Assembly: GCA_942491385.1 (NCBI GenBank)
Contig: CALOAF010000005.1
Coordinates: forward strand, 682,001 to 746,000
DNA from: UBA6170 sp942491385
GTDB lineage: Bacteria > Chloroflexota > Anaerolineae > Anaerolineales > Anaerolineaceae
Direction: 5' to 3'
Length of the DNA stretch: 64,000 nucleotides
In this document: positions 26,020-34,167 of the stretch, in pieces
Numbering within the stretch: the first letter of the stretch is position 1
Layout of the letters: the number at the start of each line of letters is the position of its first letter
The notes under the pieces: generated by a model
Seen by the model: the letters and a program-made list of their open reading frames with translations, nothing else
Told to the model about the DNA's origin: nothing
Databases searched by the model: none
Position numbers and translations under genes: made by a program

Positions 26020-27792
26020 ATGAAACATATTAACAAACCATATCCCTACTTAAGCGATTGGCTCGTCATTTCCTGGCGCTGGCTGGCTCTTTTTATTCTT
26101 GGCATAACCTTCTCTAATCGGGCAAATTTTGACTGGATCATCATCATTCTACTGGCTCTGATTGCACTCTGGAACATCGTAATGACCACCCTGGCGATCA
26201 TCAATGTGCGCATGCCGCTGCATCGCCCGGTAAACTTGTTCTGCGATTTTGCATTCACGGCAGCCTTATTTGTCCTGGGTGGCGCGATGACTGGCTCCCT
26301 GGTATGGATTGGCGTAGTTGTGATCGTCAATGCAGCCATTTTCTTCCAGTGGAAGGGTGCCTTTACGCTGGCTTTACTCTTCTCACTAGCACAAATCGGC
26401 TATGCTATCTACCTTAACCCCGCAAATCTATCTGTATGGTTGCCTTACGCCATCATCCTGGGCTTAAATTTCATCATTGCGGCAATAGCAGGGCTTAGCA
26501 GCTCACTGGTATATAAAGGTATCCGCAAAAAAGAACTCACCTCCGACAAACTGCTACATGATATTGAGGCACGTGTCGGTCAGCATTACCAAAAACGCAT
26601 GCACTCGCTATCTGCCCTGGTCGAGACGCTCAACTCAACCCTGGATTACACCGTCGTTTTGGATATCATGCTTGACCTGAGTCAATCAGCCATTGATATC
26701 ATAAAACCCAGCCAGGATAAGTTAACCTCAGCCGTTTTACTCTTTGATGAATCCAAACTAATTGTGGTAAACTCCCGGCGCTTCTCACCTACCGATACCA
26801 ACCTGAAATTCCCTGCGAATAGCGGAATACTGCTCGACACGCTCAAGAAGGTCGAGACTCAAATCACCTACAATCCAACCAAAGACCCTGAGCTTTGGAA
26901 GATCACTGCAATACAAAACTGTAAAGTCGCCATCGCCTTTCCGCTCTCACGTGGTATGGATGATTATGGCGTCATGCTCTTTGGGCATCCCGATCGAGAT
27001 TTCTTCACATCTGAAAAAATCGAGGCTCTAAACCTGATCAGCCGTCAGGCAGTCATCGCTATTCAGAACGCCAGACTCTACCAACAGGTGGAGCAGGAAA
27101 AACAAACCATCATCACTTCCCAGGAAGAAGCCAGCAAAAAACTTGCTCGCAATCTGCACGATGGACCCATCCAGTCGGTGGCATCCATCGCCATGCGCCT
27201 AAGTGTTGCCCAGCGACTGCTCTTTCACAAACCTAAAGATGTGGCCGCTGAATTGGCAAATATTGAAACGCTGGCACGCAACACCACCGGGGAATTGCGC
27301 CATATGCTCTTCACATTACGACCGCTCACTCTGGAGACGGATGGGCTGGTTGCCGGACTACACACCATTGCTGAGAAAAACCTGAGCACCTACCAACAAA
27401 AGGTGCGCGTTGAGGCGGACGAAAAAGTAGTTGAACAGCTAGATCAGAGCAAACATTCCACGGTGTTCTACCTGGCGGAAGAAGCCGTTACCAATGCCCG
27501 AAAACATGCACAAGCCGAATTGATTTTATTGCGCCTGCGCACCTCTGATACCGATGAAGAGATCGCTGTCCTCGAGATTATGGACAATGGGGTTGGCTTT
27601 GATGTCAATAAAGTCAACAAGAAGTACAGCCACCGGGGTAGTCTGGGTATGGTAAACTTAAATGAAAGAACGCAGTTAATCAATGGGCTGTTACACATCG
27701 ATTCAGTCCCGGGAAAAGGCACCCGAATTCGGATTTTTATTCCGCTTACCCCTGCAGCCATCGAAAGAGTGCAGGCTGGAAAGATTGATTAG
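26020..27792 (+). CDS. Membrane sensor histidine kinase, NarL/DesK (HisKA_3) type, with GAF domain
   Basis: A 590-residue inner-membrane kinase. About six transmembrane helices occupy residues 15-170 (for example LALFILGITF and NFIIAAIAGLSSSLVY), forming a membrane sensor. A coiled helix leads to a GAF domain (about 200-350: STLDYTVVLDIMLDLSQSA to NLISRQAVIAIQNARLYQQV). The HisKA_3 dimerisation helix has ARNLHDGPIQSVASIA with phospho-acceptor His380, then the ATPase domain with EEAVTNARKHAQA (N box), DNGVGFD (G1) and GSLGMVNLNERTQ (G2). No response regulator is adjacent; an alpha/beta hydrolase follows 33 nt downstream, so the partner regulator must lie elsewhere. Confidence 0.94.
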   Translation: MKHINKPYPYLSDWLVISWRWLALFILGITFSNRANFDWIIIILLALIALWNIVMTTLAIINVRMPLHRPVNLFCDFAFTAALFVLGGAMTGSLVWIGVVVIVNAAIFFQWKGAFTLALLFSLAQIGYAIYLNPANLSVWLPYAIILGLNFIIAAIAGLSSSLVYKGIRKKELTSDKLLHDIEARVGQHYQKRMHSLSALVETLNSTLDYTVVLDIMLDLSQSAIDIIKPSQDKLTSAVLLFDESKLIVVNSRRFSPTDTNLKFPANSGILLDTLKKVETQITYNPTKDPELWKITAIQNCKVAIAFPLSRGMDDYGVMLFGHPDRDFFTSEKIEALNLISRQAVIAIQNARLYQQVEQEKQTIITSQEEASKKLARNLHDGPIQSVASIAMRLSVAQRLLFHKPKDVAAELANIETLARNTTGELRHMLFTLRPLTLETDGLVAGLHTIAEKNLSTYQQKVRVEADEKVVEQLDQSKHSTVFYLAEEAVTNARKHAQAELILLRLRTSDTDEEIAVLEIMDNGVGFDVNKVNKKYSHRGSLGMVNLNERTQLINGLLHIDSVPGKGTRIRIFIPLTPAAIERVQAGKID

Positions 27793-27825
27793 CGAAAAAC
27801 ATAATCTCTAATCATCGAGGCTTGC

Positions 27826-28596
27826 ATGCCAGTTCTGGCAAATATCTACTACACTCATTACAAGGGGAGTTCATCTTCACGTCCACCGGTAATTCTCATT
27901 CATGGAGCCGGCAGCAGTCATCTAACCTGGCCAGCTGAGATCCGCAGGCTGCGAGATTTTAACGTCTACACCATCGACTTACCCGGGCATGGAAAATCCC
28001 CAGGCACAGCCCACCACCATGTGGCTGGTTATCAATCCGCCATCATTGATTTCATTGCCCGACTGGGGCGCGACAGGGCTATTCTAATAGGACATTCGCT
28101 GGGGGCAGCGATTGGGCTGCAACTAGCGGTTGATTACCCACAACATATAGCAGGCCTGGTATGTATCTCAGCTGCTGCCTGCTTCCAGGTAGACCCCACC
28201 CTGGTAAATCTCTTTCGAAATTCCCCGGTGCAGAAAAGTGCCTTGAAGTTATTGGAAATTTATTTTGCACCACAATATGGCAAATCTCAGTGGTATCCCA
28301 ACCTCATTAAAAGCCTACCCAGCCTGCGTAACAGCCTCTGGTATGCGGATCTGCGCGCTGTGGAACAATTTGAGCTGCGCAGCAAATTGTCTGCGATAAC
28401 GACTCCCACTCTGGTCATGTCCGGAGATGAAGATCCATTCGTTTCCTTCACCTCGGCAGCCCATCTCGCCCGGCAGTTACCGAACGCTAAATTTGTCCCT
28501 TTTCCTAAACACGGTCACATGTTGATGCTGGAAGATCCGGAAGGGGTAGCAAGAGAGATACGTGGATTTTGTTTGACTGAAAATTTCATCAAATAA
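27826..28596 (+). CDS. Alpha/beta hydrolase
   Basis: A 256-residue cytoplasmic alpha/beta-fold hydrolase. The oxyanion motif is VILIHGAGSSHLTWP, nucleophile Ser is in LIGHSLGAAIG, the acid Asp is in VMSGDEDPFVSF, and the base His is in FPKHGHMLML. It resembles esterases, lactonases and the MenH/BioH group without a diagnostic feature of any. GAGG precedes the ATG. It follows the histidine kinase by 33 nt and is probably co-transcribed; a link between the two functions is not evident. Confidence 0.9.
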   Translation: MPVLANIYYTHYKGSSSSRPPVILIHGAGSSHLTWPAEIRRLRDFNVYTIDLPGHGKSPGTAHHHVAGYQSAIIDFIARLGRDRAILIGHSLGAAIGLQLAVDYPQHIAGLVCISAAACFQVDPTLVNLFRNSPVQKSALKLLEIYFAPQYGKSQWYPNLIKSLPSLRNSLWYADLRAVEQFELRSKLSAITTPTLVMSGDEDPFVSFTSAAHLARQLPNAKFVPFPKHGHMLMLEDPEGVAREIRGFCLTENFIK

Positions 28597-28818
28597 TGAT
28601 TGGCGTTCACTAGAACAAACGGTTTCAAATTATGACCCCTCTTGCGAATAATCAAACCCCCTTTCATCGGATGGATTGACTATTGTAAGTGGCTTTGTTT
28701 TGAGACATGCTGAGGGCTCTACTGTGGATTTTTTTGATATTATTTTATTCAATTTTTATTGGAGATGGAAACTAATAAGACACAATAATTTACAAACCTT
28801 GATCTTGCTATTTAACCC

Positions 28819-28846
28819 AGCAACGCGGTTGTTACACCGCGTTGCT
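28819..28846. terminator. Hairpin between convergent hydrolase and OsmC genes
   Basis: Perfect 10-bp stem AGCAACGCGG (28819-28828) / CCGCGTTGCT (28837-28846) with an 8-nt loop. It lies 43 nt past the OsmC stop on the minus strand and about 220 nt past the hydrolase stop on the plus strand. T-tracts on either side are short, so terminator function is likely but not certain. The rest of 28597-28888 shows nothing else. Confidence 0.6.
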
Positions 28847-28888
28847 TTATCCAAACCCTATTCAATAAAGGAGTCAAACTACAGAGGT

Positions 28889-29287
28889 TCACCCAACCAC
28901 TGTCGTATGTACGTTAAATTGCGGAGGTTTTTCCATGTGTTTCTTGACCGCACATTGCTCCGCGGAGCGCACCAGGGCGTTGTAATACTTATCCGGAAAT
29001 TCCGGCGGCACCTGGATGTCAATCTCAACGTTGCCAACCAATCCAGTCAATGGATCGGTTTTCAAACGCTGCACCAGACGAATCCCTGAGGTATCCAGAC
29101 CACGCTGCTTGCAAAAGCCGAGCACATAAATCCCAGCGCAGGTTACCAGCGATGCCAGAAAAGTTGCGAAAGGGGTTGGCGCAGCACCCTGCCCGCCACC
29201 CATGGGTGGTTGATCAGTCATAATTGTGTATTGCCCAAAATGAGCATCCACTCGCGCCCCACCCGGAAAATCTACTACCATTTCCAT
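28889..29287 (-). CDS. OsmC family peroxidase-like protein
   Basis: A 132-residue OsmC/Ohr-fold protein. GAAPTPFATFLASLVTCAGIYVLGFC carries the first conserved Cys (Cys in VTCAG), while the second position is in SAEQCAVKKHME. OsmC proteins reduce organic hydroperoxides by such a Cys pair. This one is of the YhfA-like subgroup, where activity is less documented. Start MEMVVDFPGGARVDA with GAGGAG at normal distance. Monocistronic as far as seen. Confidence 0.88.
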   Translation of the reverse strand: MEMVVDFPGGARVDAHFGQYTIMTDQPPMGGGQGAAPTPFATFLASLVTCAGIYVLGFCKQRGLDTSGIRLVQRLKTDPLTGLVGNVEIDIQVPPEFPDKYYNALVRSAEQCAVKKHMEKPPQFNVHTTVVG

Positions 29288-29409
29288 TACTCACAATCTC
29301 CTCGCTTCAATTTTTTTGCTATCAAGGAGTTAGATGTGTTTTTTTCAGAAAAGATACAAAACTGGCTAAAGTATCTTCACCGATGGTTGTGTGCTGATGA
29401 CCGCAATGG

Positions 29410-29565
29410 ATGCGCACACGCGTGACTTTTACCTTGCGTGTGGTGACCGATACAACCGCAATCACTGACGATGAAGCACAACAGGCTGCCTTACAAATCA
29501 TGAGCAGAACCCAGGCAGGCGGGTTGGTAAATGTTGATGAGGCTGCAGAGATAATTAGCGGTTGA
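29410..29565 (+). CDS. Possible small protein, 51 residues
   Basis: An open frame from ATG 29410 to TGA 29565 encodes MRTRVTFTLRVVTDTT, then a mixed helical stretch (DDEAQQAALQIMSRTQ) and NVDEAAEIISG. The composition looks protein-like (acidic, amphipathic helix) rather than random. No ribosome-binding site is visible and no family is recognised. It could be a remnant of a larger gene. Confidence 0.3.
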   Translation: MRTRVTFTLRVVTDTTAITDDEAQQAALQIMSRTQAGGLVNVDEAAEIISG

Positions 29566-29756
29566 GTTTATTATCTAGAAACCTGAAACGATGGGAGATC
29601 GGAGGCAGGTGCTCTTAAGGAAAACCGAACGGCATAGCCCCCCAGCTCACTGTTCTATTGCACCTAATTAAATCGTATAATTAAAATGAAATTTCATCCA
29701 ACCACCCATCGAATCGTCTTATCAGCCTTGTTACGGAGTAAGAAAGGCAGAGTACA
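29566..29756. other. Spacer before the alcohol dehydrogenase, nothing recognised
   Basis: Holds the 5' region of the dehydrogenase gene. A G/A-rich stretch around 29590-29640 looked RNA-like at first reading, but I could not fold it into any riboswitch class I know. No promoter can be assigned with confidence. The preceding 29288-29409 is the OsmC upstream region. Confidence 0.4.
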
Positions 29757-30776
29757 ATGACGGTGTTGCAGATTTCAAGTTATGCTGCTATAAAACAGGG
29801 GGCAGAATTGACCCCGTTTCTCTATTCAGCTCATCCCTTAAAAATGAATGAGGTGCGCATTGCCATCACTCATTGTGGCTTATGCGGAACCGATATCCAG
29901 GGCATTGATAATGTCTTTGGGATTGTCAAATATCCATTTGTGCCCGGCCATGAGGTTGTCGGCCACATCAGTGAGGTTGGCTCAGAAGTACCCCGTAGTC
30001 GATTGGGTGAACGGGTCGGGGTGGGATGGCAGGGCAGAGCTTGCATGCACTGTGAATGGTGTCTCCGTGGTGACGTGCAACTGTGTGAGAATGTTGCCGA
30101 GAACGGCAGCTGGTCGCCATTTGGTGGCTTCTCCACCTCCTTGGTGGTGGAAGCGGGATTTGCATATCCCTTACCAGAGGAGATGCCATCGCCAGTTGCA
30201 GCCGTGATGATGTGTGCTGGGTTCACGGTTTATACCATGCTGCACAGGTACTGCACCTCCCCCGGACTCAAGTTGGGGATCGTCGGGATTGGTGGATTGG
30301 GACACCTGGCCATCCAGTTTGCCAAAGCAATGGGATATGAAGTGACTGCCATCTCATCCACACCTGCAAAACTCTCTCAAGCCATCTCCCTGGGTGCAGA
30401 TCAATTCCTATTCGTATCAGATCAGGATGCTCTCCGCGAGGCAGCTTATTATTTTGATCTACTCTATATTACTGCGCATGCCGGCGTCGTCTGGGATGAT
30501 TTGCTATCCATCCTCAAGAAAAAAGGCATCATGGCAATCTCTGGCTTTCCTCAGGTCAATTTCAGCTCCGTCGACCTGGTAGCCCACGAATTGAGCATGG
30601 TGGGCTCCTTCCTGGGTACCCAGGCAGATATGCATTCTATGTTGCAGTTTACCCAGTCAGCCAACATTCAACCTATGATCGAAATCATGCCAATGTCCCA
30701 GGTCAACCAGGCAATCCAAAAGGTGAAGCAGAATCAGGCACGTTACCGCATTGTACTGGTGAATGAGGAAAGCTAA
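29757..30776 (+). CDS. Zinc-dependent alcohol dehydrogenase (cinnamyl-alcohol-dehydrogenase-like)
   Basis: A 339-residue medium-chain dehydrogenase. The catalytic zinc is held by Cys in CGLCGTDIQG and the His in GHEVVGHISEVG. The structural zinc loop is CMHCEWCLRGDVQLCE (four Cys). Cofactor binding is LGIVGIGGLGHLAIQFAKAMG; the SS after the second strand (TAISSTPAK) fits NADP(H) use as in YahK/Cad enzymes. It would interconvert aldehydes and primary alcohols. The ATG at 29757 is preceded by a weak GAAAGG. It appears to be a single-gene unit. Confidence 0.94.
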   Translation: MTVLQISSYAAIKQGAELTPFLYSAHPLKMNEVRIAITHCGLCGTDIQGIDNVFGIVKYPFVPGHEVVGHISEVGSEVPRSRLGERVGVGWQGRACMHCEWCLRGDVQLCENVAENGSWSPFGGFSTSLVVEAGFAYPLPEEMPSPVAAVMMCAGFTVYTMLHRYCTSPGLKLGIVGIGGLGHLAIQFAKAMGYEVTAISSTPAKLSQAISLGADQFLFVSDQDALREAAYYFDLLYITAHAGVVWDDLLSILKKKGIMAISGFPQVNFSSVDLVAHELSMVGSFLGTQADMHSMLQFTQSANIQPMIEIMPMSQVNQAIQKVKQNQARYRIVLVNEES

Positions 30777-30866
30777 AAACTGATGATCCGCAAGGGCCAT
30801 GCGAATTCCTGTGCAAGTTTTTAAGATGGTGAGTCATTAACCGAGGATCAACGCTTCTCCTTTGAG

Positions 30867-31382
30867 CTACACATTACCCGTAGGCAACAAACCTTTTCTG
30901 CGAATCGGGATATAGATAAACAGAATTGAATCCGGTTTGAAATCATTGAATTCAGGTGGATAAAATTCAAAATCTGGTTTTCCAGCATCGTGTTCCCAAT
31001 CCATCTGTTGTGGCAACCAGGTTCCAAAGGCGTACTGGTACGCTTTGTGAATGTTTTCCTTGGCTCCTGGTGCGGGGACAATTACATAATCCTGCAACGG
31101 GAGCATATAAACCTGCATGTCAGCAGGGATCGTGGCAGGTTTATCATTTTTCATTGGGTAAGCGATCATATAATCAAAGTGCTTATCGTCCACACCCGGA
31201 AAACAAATCCCCAGGCAGTGTTCGCCAGCAGTTCCAGGTGGGATGAGCAGCGGTTTGATGCGTGCATATTCCTCGAAAAATTCCTGCCAGAACAGTGCGA
31301 TCTTTTCGGTAGTATCCATGGTGAATGGTCGGATTTGCCCAATGTATAATTGAGACGGTCGCTGAACAATCATTCCATCCAT
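30867..31382 (-). CDS. GyrI-like small-molecule-binding domain protein
   Basis: A 171-residue stand-alone GyrI/effector-binding-type protein. It shows the two-fold SHS2 layout: FTMDTTEKIALFWQEFFEEYARI, then LGICFPGVDDKHFDYMIAYPM, and the second half with MLPLQDYVIVPAPGAKENIHKAYQYAFGTWL and FEFYPPEFNDF. These domains bind hydrophobic or cationic ligands, alone or behind AraC/MerR regulators. AAGGAGG is at ideal distance from the ATG. A palindromic site lies 42 nt upstream. Ligand unknown. Confidence 0.82.
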   Translation of the reverse strand: MDGMIVQRPSQLYIGQIRPFTMDTTEKIALFWQEFFEEYARIKPLLIPPGTAGEHCLGICFPGVDDKHFDYMIAYPMKNDKPATIPADMQVYMLPLQDYVIVPAPGAKENIHKAYQYAFGTWLPQQMDWEHDAGKPDFEFYPPEFNDFKPDSILFIYIPIRRKGLLPTGNV

Positions 31383-31423
31383 TTTTCCTCCTTAAATAAG
31401 TCGTTTCGATATGTGATTGGATA

Positions 31424-31446
31424 ATAATGTACTTATCTACATTATA
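31424..31446 (-). promoter_or_regulatory. Palindromic operator overlapping a -10 box, upstream of the GyrI-like gene
   Basis: Inverted repeat ATAATGTA (31424-31431) / TACATTAT (31438-31445) around a 6-nt centre. On the minus strand TATAAT (31446-31441) overlaps one arm and lies about 60 nt before the start at 31382. No good -35 is seen. Size and symmetry fit a MarR/TetR-type site; the regulator is not in the neighbourhood. Confidence 0.45.
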
Positions 31447-31674
31447 ATGATTTTAAAGCTGTAAGAGGAATATATCCTATCCGAAGAAGGATTTAAGTAG
31501 TGATTAACGAGGTAAAGCACTGGATTTTTCAGGTTTAGAAAGCCAAGAGCCAGTGGGAATAACCACAGACTTATGTGCAGATCAGGCCATATCATGTCCT
31601 TTGAGTATGGACTATGAGCCTTGATTCAAAAAAGAGTATAATTTCATAAAATCCATTAAAGACAGGATAAACAA

Positions 31675-32718
31675 ATGAAAATTTATATTACCGGCATCAG
31701 CGGCTTTCTTTCGATCAATCTTGTGCGGTTTCTTCTGGAGCACGGCTACACAGATATCAGCGGTATCGACCTGGTTAATTTTGCTTACCCGGAGCGAGAT
31801 CAAATTCAGTTCCTCCAGGGTGACATTCGCAATGAAGCTGACTTGCGGAAAAGCATGCAAGGCGCAGATGTCGTTATTCACACTGCCGCTGCCTTGCCAC
31901 TCTACACACCGGAAGAGATCTATTCCACCGATGTGGCCGGTACAAATCTGGTGCTGCAAACTGCGCAGGCATTCGGCGTCAAACGCGTGATTCACATCTC
32001 CTCCACTGCTGTTTATGGCGTCCCGGATCATCATCCGCTCTATGAGAGCGATCCGATGATTGGCGTTGGCGATTACGGCAAAGCCAAAATCCAGGCAGAG
32101 CAAGCTTGCCATCAGTTCCGTGAATCCGGATTGTGTGTCCCCATCCTGCGCCCCAAATCCTTTGTGGGGCCAGAGCGCCTGGGCGTATTCGCGATCTTTT
32201 ACGAATGGGCATCCGAAGGTAAAAATTTCCCTAATATCGGCAGCGGGAACAACCGCTATCAACTATTGGATGTGGAAGACCTGTGCAAGGCGATCAACGC
32301 CTGTATGACACTGGACGAGGATGTTGTTAACGACACTTTCAATATCGCCGCCACCGAGTTCACCACCATGAAAGGCGATTACCAGGCTGTGTTGGATGAG
32401 GCTGGTTTTGGCAAAAAGATCATCCCATTCCCGGCTGGTCCCGTGGTGCTCGTGCTGCGCATCCTGGAAGCACTCAAGCTCTCCCCGCTGTATCCATGGA
32501 TCTATGAGACCGCATCAAAAGATTCGTTTGTGTCGGTCGAAAAGGCTCAGCAGAAGCTCAAATACCAACCAGAATATTCCAATCAGCAAGCCATGATCCG
32601 CAACTACCACTGGTACCTGGAAAATCACGAACGGCTGCAAGCCGAGCCCAGTACAGGTGTGACACATCGTGTGCCGTGGAAACAGAAAGCACTCAAATGG
32701 GTAAAGGTGTTCTTTTAG
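31675..32718 (+). CDS. NAD-dependent epimerase/dehydratase family protein
   Basis: A 347-residue extended SDR. The cofactor loop reads ITGISGFLSINLVRFLLEHG, so the third Gly of G-x-x-G-x-x-G is Ser. Further: FLQGDIRNEADL, catalytic Ser in VIHISSTAVYG, Tyr/Lys in GDYGKAKIQAEQ, and VLRPKSFVGPERLG. Family members act on nucleotide sugars or related metabolites. The C-terminal 90 residues are less typical and hold substrate specificity. AGGA precedes the ATG. A heptamer array follows the stop by about 15 nt on the same strand. No sugar-nucleotide cluster is nearby, so the substrate is unknown. Confidence 0.88.
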   Translation: MKIYITGISGFLSINLVRFLLEHGYTDISGIDLVNFAYPERDQIQFLQGDIRNEADLRKSMQGADVVIHTAAALPLYTPEEIYSTDVAGTNLVLQTAQAFGVKRVIHISSTAVYGVPDHHPLYESDPMIGVGDYGKAKIQAEQACHQFRESGLCVPILRPKSFVGPERLGVFAIFYEWASEGKNFPNIGSGNNRYQLLDVEDLCKAINACMTLDEDVVNDTFNIAATEFTTMKGDYQAVLDEAGFGKKIIPFPAGPVVLVLRILEALKLSPLYPWIYETASKDSFVSVEKAQQKLKYQPEYSNQQAMIRNYHWYLENHERLQAEPSTGVTHRVPWKQKALKWVKVFF

Positions 32719-32732
32719 TTAATACGATAAGT

Positions 32733-32767
32733 AGCTGATGGCTGATTGCATTTAGCACAAAGCGCAA
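32733..32767 (+). repeat. Heptamer array C after the epimerase gene
   Basis: Five successive 7-nt units on the plus strand: AGCTGAT, GGCTGAT, TGCATTT, AGCACAA, AGCGCAA. It begins 15 nt after the epimerase TAG, on the same strand. TAG and TGA occur in the first two units. Confidence 0.6.
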
Positions 32768-32840
32768 TTTGACCCTTACTGATCCGAATCCTTTCAATGA
32801 AATTCTTCGCAGATTGCGATCGGTATTCTTTTTTTCCTGT

Positions 32841-32854
32841 CAGCTACCAGCTAT
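32841..32854 (-). repeat. Heptamer pair D at the 3' end of a DUF1801 gene
   Basis: Two units, CAGCTAC and CAGCTAT on the plus strand (TAGCTGG-like on the minus strand). The final codons of the DUF1801 gene (N-Y-S-W) and its TAG stop (32844-32846) are read from them. Short, so judged mainly by likeness to arrays B and F. Confidence 0.5.
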
Positions 32855-33275
32855 AATTTTTCATATCCTCAAATGACTTACGCACCAACTTTTCCAGCAC
32901 ATCCATATTGACATCTTCCAACTTGTTGATATAAAGGCAGGACTTGCCAGTCTTGTGTTTTCCAAGTTGACTGAAAAGTTCGTCGTATGATTTATCATCC
33001 GGCCGGACGTAACAGCCCATCAAATAGAGGCTCAGGTTTTGCTTGCGAGGGGAGAATCCCACCAAAGCAGCATCGCCTTCATGCCCAGTAGCATAGCGAT
33101 AGTGATATTCTCCAAAACCTACAATGCTACCTCCCCACATTTTTGGCTCAAGCCCGGTCACCTTTTGCATAAGGTGCATAAGTTTGAAGCTATCATTCCG
33201 TTTGCCTTCATGCTCCACATTGTTCAGGAATGCTTCCACATCCGCTTTATTCTGAGTGGTTTTCAAGTCTACCAT
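32844..33275 (-). CDS. DUF1801 domain protein, copy 1
   Basis: A 143-residue soluble protein. The pattern is an N-terminal helix (KADVEAFLNNVEHEGKRNDSF), LMQKVTGLEPKMWGGSIVGFG, YRYATGHEGDAALVGFSPRKQ, NLSLYLMGCYV, then KTGKSCLYINKLEDV near the C-terminus. This is the DUF1801 (YdhG-like) fold, similar in shape to iron-chaperone frataxin, with no proven activity. GGAGG precedes the ATG. It lies 8 nt downstream of a paralogue with the same layout, so a recent tandem duplication in one operon is likely. The last residues NYSW come from a heptamer pair. Confidence 0.85.
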   Translation of the reverse strand: MVDLKTTQNKADVEAFLNNVEHEGKRNDSFKLMHLMQKVTGLEPKMWGGSIVGFGEYHYRYATGHEGDAALVGFSPRKQNLSLYLMGCYVRPDDKSYDELFSQLGKHKTGKSCLYINKLEDVNMDVLEKLVRKSFEDMKNYSW

Positions 33276-33283
33276 TTTTCCTC

Positions 33284-33700
33284 CTAGGATTGTTTCAAAG
33301 AAAGCAGGAATAGATCCTGCAAGATATTCAGATCTACATCATCCAGTTTGTTGATGTACAGGCAGGATTTTCCCAGCTTGTGTTTGCCCAAGCGAGACAT
33401 GTGTTGCTTGTATTCTTCTGATTCCTGGTGAGTGTACAGTCCCCACAGATAAAGTGACAAATTCTGCTTGCGGGGAGAAAAGCCAATCTGAAACCATTCC
33501 CCTTCTTCGCCAGAGGCATAACGATATTTCGTGGTGCCAAAGCCGATGATACTATCCCCCCACATCTTCGGTTGCACACCAGAAATCTCCTTCATCATCT
33601 CCAAGATTTTGAAACTATCATTCCGTTTCTTGTCTTGCTTCACACCATTGAGGAAGTCTTCGACACTGCCATCGTTCTTTTTCGTTTTCAATTCAACCAT
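33284..33700 (-). CDS. DUF1801 domain protein, copy 2
   Basis: A 138-residue paralogue of the gene downstream. Shared landmarks are FLNGVKQDKKRNDSFKILEMM, GVQPKMWGDSIIGFGTTKYRY, GFSPRKQNLSLYLWGLYTHQ and KLGKSCLYINKLDDVDL. Differences are spread evenly, so the copies have diverged but are both intact. GGAGG precedes the ATG. It is the first gene of the two-gene unit. A heptamer array separates it from the zinc-ribbon gene upstream. Confidence 0.86.
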   Translation of the reverse strand: MVELKTKKNDGSVEDFLNGVKQDKKRNDSFKILEMMKEISGVQPKMWGDSIIGFGTTKYRYASGEEGEWFQIGFSPRKQNLSLYLWGLYTHQESEEYKQHMSRLGKHKLGKSCLYINKLDDVDLNILQDLFLLSLKQS

Positions 33701-33755
33701 CGATCCTCCGATATTACGTTCTATTATGCCGGGGTATGAGGATGGTTACAACGAA

Positions 33756-33846
33756 AAGCATAAGGATATAGCTCAAAGTCTCATGGCTCATGGCTCATGG
33801 CTCATGGCTCATGGCTCATGGCTCATGGCTCATGGCTCAAAGCCAA
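33756..33846 (-). repeat. Heptamer array E: eight exact TGGCTCA units with degenerate flanks
   Basis: The plus strand reads AAGCATA, AGGATAT, AGCTCAA, AGTCTCA, then eight perfect TGGCTCA units (33784-33839), then AAGCCAA. On the minus strand the unit is TGAGCCA. The array starts 10 nt after the zinc-ribbon stop (33856) in that gene's sense direction. The eight perfect copies suggest recent expansion; the flanks look like older decayed units. Confidence 0.95.
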
Positions 33847-33855
33847 ATTTTACAT

Positions 33856-34068
33856 TCAGGAGACCAACAGCAGCACAGCTACAATCACCACCACAATCAC
33901 AGCAACGACACCAATTGTGATCGGATTAAGCGGCTGCGATTGTTTTTCGGTGGAGGGGCGCTCGGGGCGGGTGAGCAGCTCACGCTGACAGTAATAGCAA
34001 AAGATGGCTTCTTCTGGCAGACTCTTGCCACAAAATTTACAATTCTTCATCTTCGATTGCTCACTCAT
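33856..34068 (-). CDS. Small zinc-ribbon protein with C-terminal membrane helix
   Basis: A 70-residue protein. A double CxxC zinc ribbon (MKNCKFCGKSLPEEAIFCYYCQREL) is joined by a short charged linker to one C-terminal transmembrane helix (ITIGVVAVIVVVIVAVLLLV). It is probably tail-anchored with the ribbon in the cytoplasm, a common architecture of unknown function in Chloroflexi. The ATG at 34068 follows GGGAGCAGGC; an upstream in-frame ATG at 34182 would read through heptamer sequence and is rejected. It lies between two heptamer arrays. Confidence 0.75.
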   Translation of the reverse strand: MSEQSKMKNCKFCGKSLPEEAIFCYYCQRELLTRPERPSTEKQSQPLNPITIGVVAVIVVVIVAVLLLVS

Positions 34069-34167
34069 GCCTGCTCCCATCATCCAGAATGTGCTTTGAT
34101 TATAGTATGAGTTTTGTGTTTTGAGACTTTCGGCTTCGCCTTGGAGCTTCACGCTATTGCATACCAC

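Noticed and set aside
28676..29089. 137-residue plus-strand open frame
   Set aside because: Overlaps OsmC in antisense and spans the intergenic hairpin; no protein features.
29590..29640. Riboswitch-like stretch before the alcohol dehydrogenase
   Set aside because: No known aptamer core or convincing stem set could be built by eye.
31612..32262. 216-residue minus-strand open frame
   Set aside because: Fully antisense to the epimerase gene, no ribosome-binding site, no family features.
33784..33839. Repeat-coded peptide with MAHGSWL units on the plus strand
   Set aside because: Arises from the heptamer array lacking stops in this direction; it is antisense to the gene-tail orientation and has no ribosome site.
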